DNA of 64,000 nt from Butyricimonas virosa (GTDB taxonomy: Bacteria; Bacteroidota; Bacteroidia; Bacteroidales; Marinifilaceae), in assembly GCF_025148635.1 (NCBI RefSeq), contig NZ_CP102269.1, forward strand, positions 620,001-684,000, read 5' to 3'. Of the stretch, positions 26,384 through 34,575 are shown piece after piece. Position numbers and translations under genes: made by a program. Every line of letters begins with the position of its first letter. The stretch's first letter is position 1. Below the pieces are notes generated by a model. It ran no database searches and was not told where the DNA came from. It was given only the letters and a program-made list of their open reading frames with translations.

Positions 26384-29300
26384 TTAAAATCCAATATTTA
26401 TACCTGCTGAAAATGTTCGAGGCATAACGCTGTTATCAACCTCCGGATCGAAACCATTAAAACGTTTACTAGCTATCACGAAAATATTATTTACCGTAGC
26501 ATTCAAAGAAATTGAATTGACCCCAATTTTTTGACATAAACGACGTTCCACGTTCCAAGCCAAGCTAATTTGACGACAACGCAAGAAAGAGGCATTCACA
26601 ACCATGTAATCAGATTGTTCCCAAGCAGCAATATAATCTTGAGGCTGACCATCCGGTCGGGTAAAACTATAATTCAATCCTTTTATTAGAGCAGGAATAT
26701 CAGTTACTTTTTCGTCTCCCGGTTTCTTCCAACGTTTGGCAACATCCTTATTTACATTAGTTTCCGGATTCGGAAGTTTAGTCCCTCCTGTAAAATTAGC
26801 ATAAGGAGAAGGTAAACGTTTTTTACCACCCAAAAGTAATGCAAATGAAGAATTCAAGTTCAATGATTTATAACGAATTCCAAAATTAAGTCCTCCTGTA
26901 AAATAAGGATCTTTCTGCCCAGAATACACCAAAAAAGTTGTTGGATCTATTTTGGAATCCCGTTCTTCTTCCGGTACATCCATCAAATTAAACATCGGTC
27001 GTCCATCCTCCGGATTCAAACCGGCATAAGAGAATGACCACATGGCTCCAAGTGGATAACCTTTTTTCAAAACCATATTACTTGTTCCACTCAGATAATT
27101 ATTAATCGTCACATTTTCAATTGGTTTACCTGTTGTATTCCAGTTTTTTGAAGAGTTTATACTTACGCTTACTCCAAAATTTTTCCTATTAACCGGAGTA
27201 AAATTCACTACAACTTCGAGCCCTTTATTATAGATAATACCTCCATTCACTTCCATTGATTTCACTCCAAATTCATAAGACAAATCTTGAGTGACAACAG
27301 CATTTGACCTTCTCCGATAATAGTCAATATTTACATTCACAGCATTAAATAAACCTAATTCCAAACCGAAATTCCATGTACGAGTGCGTTCCCATGATAA
27401 TTCAGGATTAGGGATACGCAATATAGTAGCCTGATACTGATTATAAGTCGTGGCCACACCTCCTTGTTTCAATATCAACTCAGGACTCAACTTCACCAAC
27501 GCATTACCTTGGATACCATAAGTCGCCTTAAAATTCAGGTTATGAATAAAGCGAGATATATTTTCCATAAAAGGTTCACTAGAAACTCTCCAAGAAAAAC
27601 CAAAAGAATAGGTTGGATCCACACGATTGTTCACATCTTGCCCAAAACGATTAGAAGCATCATTACGCACATTCACGTTCAAAACATAGCGATTCTTTAA
27701 TGAATAAGCCAATGTTGCAAATACAGAAAAGAAATTATCCGTTTTATTCGTTTTATTCCAACGCCCAGAATATAATACATCAAAGATTCCTAAATTAGTC
27801 GGTTTTGCTGCTCCAATAGGTTCCAATTTATCAATTGTAGTTGGCTTCATAATTTTCTCCCCTCGATCAGGAACATATCCCCAAACCGTGTTTCCGATAC
27901 TTTCATTCTTTGCTGAACGAACTTCGATACCGATCAATGCATTTAAACGATGATCTTCATTAAACGTTTTAGAAATCAATAACTTATTTTGAATATTGTA
28001 TGAATCTTGAACAGCATCCGTGGTAAACAAATCGCCACCAAAAGGAAGTAAAGCTGCCTTAAATTCAGGACTTCCCGGTTCCACAGTATTAAAATCATAA
28101 CCTCTATACTCATTAGCCACAGCAAAAGTTCGTTCTGAACGATAAACAGAACTTGTATTCATCGACCGATTATACCCTCCCGTAAATTGATATTTTAACC
28201 AATCCGTAATATCCCAAGAAAAGTCTAAAGATGCCGCAAGATGAGAAGTCTCTGAAGTTGATCCGCTATTTGCAATCTCATTCAAAATATTATATCCTAA
28301 AGATTCTGTATTTGTATTATAGCGATAAGATGCTTTTTTACGATAAAAAGAGTACTCTCCATTCTCATCATAAGCCTCAATCGCCCGACTTGTAGATGTT
28401 GCATATCCTAAAGGATTAACCCCGTTTGCAAATCCCTTATTAGTAGTAACGGAACCATTTATATTTACAGTGGCTCTCATTTTAGGATGTAATTGCATAC
28501 CAACAGAAACACGTCCACTCATTCTCTTACTACTATTACCTATTTCTTGTCCGTCAGCTTGATTAAATCCAACAGAAGCAACATAATTAAATTTAGAGGT
28601 TCCACCGGAAACACTTAAATTATGACTATGACTAAAAGCAACACGAGTTAACAGTTTCAACCAATTTGTATTTACTTTTTCTAACTGTTCCTTACGATCT
28701 AGAAACTCATCCTGCGATATTTCCCCTGCCAGGTACATACGCATAGCACCTTCATAAGTATAAGGTTGCTTATAAGGTTCTTCCAGATAAAATACCCCAT
28801 CATTAAAAGCTTCTTCCGACAACTGGATTCTCTCTTTAGAATTCATCAGATTAAATTGTCCGTAATTGGGACGAGTTCCCACGGAGAAATTTCCAGAATA
28901 ATTTATTGACAAACGATCGGCCTTTCCCTTTTTAGTCGTGACCACGATAACACCATTAGAAGCTTTTGAACCATAAATTGCGGTTGCAGAAGCATCCTTT
29001 AAAACAGTAATAGTCTCTATGTCTTGAGGATTCAACCAAGAAATCTGATTTCCCAAAATAGTTTCCAAGTCTGTAATCATAGCCGAATTCGCATCAATTT
29101 CCAAAGGATCTTCTTGAATGATACCATCAACCACCCATAATGGATCCTGATTACCTAACAATGTAGATGTTCCACGAATTTGTATTTTAGGACTTGTTCC
29201 TACACGTGTACTCGTATTCATCACAATCATACCCGGCACTTGTCCTTGTAACATCTGATCTATAGAAGAATAAGCAGGCATCATTACATCATCGGCTTTC

Positions 29301-29992
29301 AAGGTCGTATAAGAACCAACCATATCTCGACGATTGACATTCATGTAGCCCGTAACAACCACTTCATCCATATCTTGAGACTCTTCCTCCATTATAACAT
29401 TCAACTCTTTTTGTCCGGTCCACGTTATCTCTCTTGTCTTCATCCCCACAAATGAAAACACGAGAATAATTCCATCATGTTTGGCTACAGTAAATGTAAA
29501 TTTACCATCAACACCTGTTGCCACACCAACTTTAGTACCTTTTTCCACTATCGTCACTCCCGGCAGTGGTTCTCCTTTTTTATCTTTCACCACGCCTTTA
29601 ATCACAACCATTTTGTCTTCCGGCTTTTCATCTTTCGCCCGGATAATAACCAAATGGCCACTAATCTCGTAAGTTAGTTTGGTATTTGCCAAGCAAATAT
29701 CCAAAACCTCTTTCAAATCTGCCTGTTTCACATTTACATTGACAGAAGAAATCTGATCTATATCTTCTATCGAATACAAGAAGGTATATTCGCCTTTCTG
29801 TTCTATCAACTTGAACACATTTTCCAACTTCCCGCTTGTCATCGAAATATCATACTTCGTTGTCTGGGAATACGCTCCTGCCACACTTTGCAGGACACAC
29901 ACCAAAAGTAGTAACACTGTCACTTTCATTTTTAACAAACTAATTTGCAACTTTCTCTCCTTGAGAAAGTCAAATTCTCGTTTTTTTTTCAT
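26384..29992 (-). CDS. SusC/RagA-family TonB-dependent transporter with STN signalling domain
   Basis: A 1202-residue TonB-dependent transporter. From the chosen ATG at 29992 (MKKKREFDF) it has a long charged n-region and signal peptide (ending VAGAYSQ), an STN domain (about 48-122, YDISMTSGKLENVFKLIEQKG), a carboxypeptidase-regulatory-like domain (PGVTIVEKGTKVGVATGVDG), TonB-box region DEVVVTGYM, a plug (IQIRGTSTLLGNQDPLWVVD, LKDASATAIYGSKASNGVI) and a barrel ending SAGINIGF. The frame remains open 20 codons upstream, but the ATG at 29992 matches the start context of the other two SusC genes. The STN domain links it to the FecR and sigma genes upstream. Confidence 0.95.
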   Translation of the reverse strand: MKKKREFDFLKERKLQISLLKMKVTVLLLLVCVLQSVAGAYSQTTKYDISMTSGKLENVFKLIEQKGEYTFLYSIEDIDQISSVNVNVKQADLKEVLDICLANTKLTYEISGHLVIIRAKDEKPEDKMVVIKGVVKDKKGEPLPGVTIVEKGTKVGVATGVDGKFTFTVAKHDGIILVFSFVGMKTREITWTGQKELNVIMEEESQDMDEVVVTGYMNVNRRDMVGSYTTLKADDVMMPAYSSIDQMLQGQVPGMIVMNTSTRVGTSPKIQIRGTSTLLGNQDPLWVVDGIIQEDPLEIDANSAMITDLETILGNQISWLNPQDIETITVLKDASATAIYGSKASNGVIVVTTKKGKADRLSINYSGNFSVGTRPNYGQFNLMNSKERIQLSEEAFNDGVFYLEEPYKQPYTYEGAMRMYLAGEISQDEFLDRKEQLEKVNTNWLKLLTRVAFSHSHNLSVSGGTSKFNYVASVGFNQADGQEIGNSSKRMSGRVSVGMQLHPKMRATVNINGSVTTNKGFANGVNPLGYATSTSRAIEAYDENGEYSFYRKKASYRYNTNTESLGYNILNEIANSGSTSETSHLAASLDFSWDITDWLKYQFTGGYNRSMNTSSVYRSERTFAVANEYRGYDFNTVEPGSPEFKAALLPFGGDLFTTDAVQDSYNIQNKLLISKTFNEDHRLNALIGIEVRSAKNESIGNTVWGYVPDRGEKIMKPTTIDKLEPIGAAKPTNLGIFDVLYSGRWNKTNKTDNFFSVFATLAYSLKNRYVLNVNVRNDASNRFGQDVNNRVDPTYSFGFSWRVSSEPFMENISRFIHNLNFKATYGIQGNALVKLSPELILKQGGVATTYNQYQATILRIPNPELSWERTRTWNFGLELGLFNAVNVNIDYYRRRSNAVVTQDLSYEFGVKSMEVNGGIIYNKGLEVVVNFTPVNRKNFGVSVSINSSKNWNTTGKPIENVTINNYLSGTSNMVLKKGYPLGAMWSFSYAGLNPEDGRPMFNLMDVPEEERDSKIDPTTFLVYSGQKDPYFTGGLNFGIRYKSLNLNSSFALLLGGKKRLPSPYANFTGGTKLPNPETNVNKDVAKRWKKPGDEKVTDIPALIKGLNYSFTRPDGQPQDYIAAWEQSDYMVVNASFLRCRQISLAWNVERRLCQKIGVNSISLNATVNNIFVIASKRFNGFDPEVDNSVMPRTFSAGINIGF

Positions 29993-30028
29993 AGTTTTGT
30001 TTAATTCTTTAAGGTTAAACTCTATTGC

Positions 30029-30048
30029 TAGTTTGTTGGAGCAAACTA
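30029..30048 (-). promoter_or_regulatory. Second small hairpin in the locus C susC leader
   Basis: A perfect 7-bp stem (TAGTTTG with CAAACTA) and a 6-nt loop lie 37 bases upstream of the SusC start, downstream of the larger hairpin at 30068-30093. Its role is unknown; it could affect leader folding or ribosome access. Confidence 0.4.
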
Positions 30049-30067
30049 CCAATAATGAAACTTTAAG

Positions 30068-30093
30068 CAGGGAAGTGTTGGAGCACTTTCCTG
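30068..30093 (-). promoter_or_regulatory. Hairpin between fecR and susC (locus C)
   Basis: A 10-bp stem with one G-U pair (30068-30077 with 30084-30093) and a 6-nt loop lies nine bases after the FecR stop codon. As at the other two junctions, A-rich sequence precedes it in the transcript and no long U-tract follows. Confidence 0.6.
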
Positions 30094-30102
30094 TTTCTTT
30101 TT

Positions 30103-31266
30103 TTACTTGGCTCGTACTATAATTTTCTGTTCATCTATAATAAAACTTACTTTTCCTGTTTTTTCCAACATCTCCAATGTTTTAGATATATCCGCGTACC
30201 GTTCCATAATTCCGGAAAAAAGAATGTCTTTCGCACTACTTTGTTCATAAAATACCGTCACATTATACCAACGAGACACATCATCCAGAATTGTCTCTAA
30301 ACGTTCCCGTCGGAATACGAATCTTCCTTTTGTCCAAGCACTATAAACGGCCGCGTCAACTTCACGCACATCAAGTTTATTCTCCCCTACCCATAAATCC
30401 GCTTGCTGATTCGGTGAAAGTTCAACACGTCGCGAGGAAGTCTTCACCTCAATTTTACCGCTTATTAACGTCGCCGTAGAACGATTATCTGCCGCAAAAG
30501 ACCTCAAATTAAAGGAGGTCCCCAAAACTTTTACTTCCATACCATTTATCTCCACGATAAAAGGTTTGTTCTCATCTCGCTTTACCTCAAAATAACCTTC
30601 CCCCTCCAAACGGACCCGCCGTTCCTTTCCCACGAAAGCTATCGGATAAGTCAGTTTCGTTCCAGCATTCAAACACACTTTAGTTCCATCGGCCAATGTC
30701 ACTTGGAATTCTCCCCCATTAGGAATTTCCAACACATTAAGTCGTTCTTCCTTCACGGTGGATTCTGTTTGATAAACTAACGATTTATCTACCTGTTCTA
30801 TTCTTCCGGAAAGACTATCTTCTACAACCACCGTGTTATTGTCTGCCAAAACGACTTGTTCACCATTATCTAAATACAATATCGCCTTTTGCGTTCCCGG
30901 TGTAATTCGAGCCACTTTTTTGCCCTCTTGTACGACATTCTTGTTATCTGACATTTGGAAAATAAACCATCCCGCAACCACTAATATTATTACGGATGCC
31001 GCATATCCCACCCATCGCAATGACAATTGACGTCCCTGCGGGACTATTTGTTTTTCGATCGCATTCCACACTTGTTCTCGATGAATATTCCGATACTCAT
31101 CGTAACTACGACTTAATGAACTCCCTTTTGCTAATTCATCAAATATCTGCCGATTAAAATCAGATTCTTCCAACCAAGCAAGTAGCTCACACTTCTCTTG
31201 CTCGGTAAGATTCCCGATTTTATCCTTATAAATCAATTCCGCTATTCGAATATATTTTTTAGTCAT
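30103..31266 (-). CDS. FecR-family anti-sigma regulator
   Basis: A 387-residue FecR-family membrane protein. The N-terminal sigma-binding region (about 1-75, ELIYKDKIGNLTEQEKCELLAW) is followed by one transmembrane helix (about 83-104, WVGYAASVIILVVAGWFIF), the periplasmic FecR domain (about 175-275, GGEFQVTLADGTKVCLNAGT, RLEGEGYFEVKRDENKPF) and a DUF4974 C-terminus (about 315-387, RFVFRRERLETILDDVSRWY). It would transmit binding at the locus C SusC STN domain to the sigma factor encoded 88 bases upstream. Confidence 0.94.
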   Translation of the reverse strand: MTKKYIRIAELIYKDKIGNLTEQEKCELLAWLEESDFNRQIFDELAKGSSLSRSYDEYRNIHREQVWNAIEKQIVPQGRQLSLRWVGYAASVIILVVAGWFIFQMSDNKNVVQEGKKVARITPGTQKAILYLDNGEQVVLADNNTVVVEDSLSGRIEQVDKSLVYQTESTVKEERLNVLEIPNGGEFQVTLADGTKVCLNAGTKLTYPIAFVGKERRVRLEGEGYFEVKRDENKPFIVEINGMEVKVLGTSFNLRSFAADNRSTATLISGKIEVKTSSRRVELSPNQQADLWVGENKLDVREVDAAVYSAWTKGRFVFRRERLETILDDVSRWYNVTVFYEQSSAKDILFSGIMERYADISKTLEMLEKTGKVSFIIDEQKIIVRAK

Positions 31267-31354
31267 ATATTTTCATTTATATTCCTAAAACAACTGAAAG
31301 AAAAAAGCGGGTAGTGAAAAATGAAGAAAAATCGATCTTTTTTAGTATGATTTT

Positions 31355-31909
31355 CTAAATAAGAAACAGAAGATAAAATTGATCTTTCAACTTATCCCGT
31401 AATAGTTTGTAAGCGTTCTTTTTATGAAATTTCACCGTATTCAGAGAAACCTGCAACTCATCTGCAATTTCCTGATTATCCATCCCCTCCAAATTCAACA
31501 GACACACCTTTCTGCAATGCTCTGGCAAAGAATCAATGGCTGTAAAAATTAACCGACGTATTTCTTCTTCAATTACCGATCTCATATAATAAAGCTCCGC
31601 ATCCTCATCTTGAAGGATTTCATTCACATAATGCTGTTCAATTTTACGATGCTTCAACACATTCAAAGCTTTATTACGTACGGTAGAATACAAATAAGCC
31701 TTCACGGAGAGTTCATCCGGAAACTCTAATCGATTTTCCCACAAAGCAAGGAAAGCATCCTGCACAAGAGATTCACTCTCTTCTCGCTCTCCCAAATAAC
31801 GATCAGCAAAAAGAACCAAGGAATTGAAATATTGATCAAACACTTGCTTGAAATCAAGCCGTGTCCCATTAATTAATGTGAAACAATAATTCCTGTTCAT
31901 ACCTATCAT
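31355..31909 (-). CDS. ECF-type RNA polymerase sigma factor
   Basis: A 184-residue ECF sigma factor. Sigma-2: FADRYLGEREESESLVQDAFLALWE and VKAYLYSTVRNKALNVLKHRK; sigma-4: LEGMDNQEIADELQVSLNTVKFHKKNAYKLLRD. It ends in the hydrophobic QFYLLFLI typical of FecR-partner sigma factors. A second in-frame ATG three codons in (MNRNYC) is an alternative start. It is the first gene of locus C, so locus C is likely one signalling operon with FecR, SusC and SusD. Confidence 0.93.
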   Translation of the reverse strand: MIGMNRNYCFTLINGTRLDFKQVFDQYFNSLVLFADRYLGEREESESLVQDAFLALWENRLEFPDELSVKAYLYSTVRNKALNVLKHRKIEQHYVNEILQDEDAELYYMRSVIEEEIRRLIFTAIDSLPEHCRKVCLLNLEGMDNQEIADELQVSLNTVKFHKKNAYKLLRDKLKDQFYLLFLI

Positions 31910-31925
31910 CCATCTCTATGAACGA

Positions 31926-31957
31926 CAAATATGCGAATAAATTTTGAATTATTTCAA
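31926..31957 (-). promoter_or_regulatory. Candidate promoter for the locus C sigma gene
   Basis: On the minus strand CATATTTG (31933-31926) matches seven of eight positions of TAnnTTTG, and a TTG stands 21 bases upstream (31957-31955). The site overlaps the stop region of the preceding MG2-like gene. The match is imperfect, so confidence is low. Confidence 0.33.
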
Positions 31958-34558
31958 TATCAACGGAATCCTTTTCCTGCAAATCACCCCTTTTGAAGTA
32001 ATTCCTTCCACGATAACAGAATATTTCCCGTAGGTATCTGCCGTGTAGAAAGACAATTTAGCCGGGGTATCCTTACTGATTTTAACAACCGGTTCCCAAT
32101 AAATTGTAGAACGCTCATCATAACGATTATCCCGACGCACGGAATCAATCTCATATTTCGGTACGTAAAATTCGTCCGGGATCTGGTATCCCATGATTTT
32201 AAAAGGCAATATATTAGGCCGTCCCAAATCTTTAGGTCTCCAACCCGGTTCCACCGAGATAATCAATACCCCGTTAGCACCCCGATCTCCAAAGAAAATT
32301 TTGCCTTGCATCTGATCCAACATAGAAATATTACGCAACGCCCCCGACGGGATTAACCGGATCTGATCCATGGACTCCTCGAAATCATTCACAAGCACAT
32401 ACAAGGTTCGTCCGAAATGCTTAAAACAGTCATTTCCTTCATCATCTTTCTCAAACGTCACTCCCGGCAACTGCTGAATAATTAACTCTATAGGCATCAT
32501 CGAATATTCTGCAATCTGGACAGAATCCAACTGATATCGAGCTAAATTATCGTAAAAAGAATAACTTTTTTTCTGCTTTCTACGAGACACAAGGACTTCA
32601 TCCAACACGTAAATTTTTTCTCCATTTTCGTAATAATAATCCTGACTAAATTTCTTATAAAAATCATCCTCTTTTTTCTTGGCCTCCAATGTATTAGGCA
32701 ACGTGTAATGCGGTGACAAAAATTCATCTTGATCCACACTCACGGTTACCCCCCGACGCCCCTTTGCATTTACCGCTTGTACTAAGAATGAAGTACTATC
32801 ATGAAATACCAATCCATCAATCAAAAAATTTCCCTTCTCGTCTGTCTCCGCCATGCGGTAAAGACCATAGTTAGACAACAATATAATATTAGCCCCTTTG
32901 GACTTCTTTCCCCAGAAATTATTTACCTTACCGGAAATCACCTGCCCAACCTCCAACGGGTATTTCAAATTATCAAACTTCCCTTTTGCCAATTTAGATA
33001 CGTCAAAACGAGTCCACCCATGCGTCATCATCACTAAATCCAAATTATTCTCAACTTCCAGTGTCGTATCATTAAAATAATAAGCCGGGTTATCAATATA
33101 TCCCTTCAAATCCGAAGTCAATAACAAATTGGATAAAATATTATCTTCCAAAGAATCTTGCACCACTTTCTGATCATCCGTCACGGATATTGAAAACGAT
33201 CCATCTAAGAGTCCTTTATACGCTTCTTCAAAATCAATCTCCATTTCCACTAATTCCCGAGCGACATATGTCGGCTTATTTGTCGTAATCTTCAATTCCG
33301 GACGCTGATTGCGTTTCACGAAAAATAACCGCTGACTGTACACGTTCCCCACGGCATCAAGCAACACGATATGTGAAATCCCTTCCGGCAAAATATTCAA
33401 GTTAACACTTCCCCTCTGCAAACCGTTTACCCGATTCATCCCGACAACAATACCCCGGCAATGTATCACGGTATATAATTCCTCCGGCAATGTCGCATTC
33501 CCCCCTTTGATCACCCGATAGCTCAGAATCGAATCCTTTCGACTAATCGAAAGTCCCCATCCCGTCTCCGAAACGTCAGGTAATTCAAATCTTTTCTCTA
33601 CCCCGTCCTCCGTTTTCATCACGGCATAAAACTTCTTTCCCGGATTCACGGGCAAACGAAATTTTCCCATCCCGTCATGTTGAGTACGAACCGTTGCAAT
33701 CACGACCGAATCCTGATATACCTCACCCGTGGCCTCCACGGCTCTCCCATCCGCCCCGATAGCCTTAAAAGCCACTTGCTGAAAATTCCCCGATAATAAA
33801 TTACCTCCTTCCGGAAAAAATTGCACGTCAAAATCCTTTAATTGCGAAGGAATATAAATATAACGTTTGAACGGGAAAGGTTGCCCATCCCGAAATTCTA
33901 CTTCGATTGTTTTCATCGTGGTATCAATTTTCACTTCAAACTTCCCGTCTTTATCCGTCCGGGCCGGTTTCACGGAATACTGATCCTTCTTCACTCCCGC
34001 AATGTAAGTTACCGACGTTTGACTATACGGTTCCCCTTGCCCATCCGACAAACGAATTGTTGCGGTATAATTATTCTCCCGATTCTTCGTATAGGTGACA
34101 TCTGTCCACACGCGTGAATCTTTCGGATTAATCACCCGTATCTTCTTTTTGAAAAAATAATCCTCCCCAACATTCTGCATATAATACGTAAAAGCCCGCA
34201 AAGAATAATCCCCTTGTTGTAAATCCTTAGGAATTTCAATCTGCCCGAAAAAACAAGAATCCCGTCCTACAACTTTAACCCGCTGAATCACGGAATCCCG
34301 ACGATCAATCAAGTCGACATAAATATAGTGACTAAAAACCATCGGAAACGTCGCTGCTGCATGTACCTGATAAGCCCGGAACCACAACTTATCCCCTACC
34401 GTGTATACGCTTTTATCCGTGTGCAGGTACACTTTTTCTTGTTGCAGTTCCCGAATCCGTGCCGTAAAATTAGTTATCAACTTCTTCTCAAAAGGAGAGA
34501 ACTCGTTAAAAGCATATCCCAACAAAATTATACCAAGAAGAATAATTATTTTTTTCAT
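31949..34558 (-). CDS. MG2-domain / TonB-plug-like envelope protein
   Basis: An 869-residue exported protein (hydrophobic start MKKIIILLGIILLGYAF). The N-terminal half carries an alpha-2-macroglobulin MG2-like domain (about 40-140, EKVYLHTDKSVYTVGDKLWFRAY) and further Ig-like beta domains; a carboxypeptidase-regulatory-like segment follows (about 545-610, GQVISGKVNNFWGKKSKGANI); the C-terminus has a TonB-plug-like module (about 690-770, IELIIQQLPGVTFEKDD ... GDRGANGVLIISVEPG) with no barrel. Such proteins are common in Bacteroidota and their role is not settled; they are thought to act at the cell envelope. It follows the antiporter gene by 17 bases. No thioester motif was seen. Confidence 0.88.
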   Translation of the reverse strand: MKKIIILLGIILLGYAFNEFSPFEKKLITNFTARIRELQQEKVYLHTDKSVYTVGDKLWFRAYQVHAAATFPMVFSHYIYVDLIDRRDSVIQRVKVVGRDSCFFGQIEIPKDLQQGDYSLRAFTYYMQNVGEDYFFKKKIRVINPKDSRVWTDVTYTKNRENNYTATIRLSDGQGEPYSQTSVTYIAGVKKDQYSVKPARTDKDGKFEVKIDTTMKTIEVEFRDGQPFPFKRYIYIPSQLKDFDVQFFPEGGNLLSGNFQQVAFKAIGADGRAVEATGEVYQDSVVIATVRTQHDGMGKFRLPVNPGKKFYAVMKTEDGVEKRFELPDVSETGWGLSISRKDSILSYRVIKGGNATLPEELYTVIHCRGIVVGMNRVNGLQRGSVNLNILPEGISHIVLLDAVGNVYSQRLFFVKRNQRPELKITTNKPTYVARELVEMEIDFEEAYKGLLDGSFSISVTDDQKVVQDSLEDNILSNLLLTSDLKGYIDNPAYYFNDTTLEVENNLDLVMMTHGWTRFDVSKLAKGKFDNLKYPLEVGQVISGKVNNFWGKKSKGANIILLSNYGLYRMAETDEKGNFLIDGLVFHDSTSFLVQAVNAKGRRGVTVSVDQDEFLSPHYTLPNTLEAKKKEDDFYKKFSQDYYYENGEKIYVLDEVLVSRRKQKKSYSFYDNLARYQLDSVQIAEYSMMPIELIIQQLPGVTFEKDDEGNDCFKHFGRTLYVLVNDFEESMDQIRLIPSGALRNISMLDQMQGKIFFGDRGANGVLIISVEPGWRPKDLGRPNILPFKIMGYQIPDEFYVPKYEIDSVRRDNRYDERSTIYWEPVVKISKDTPAKLSFYTADTYGKYSVIVEGITSKGVICRKRIPLILK

Positions 34559-34575
34559 ACGGCAAACGAATTAAA

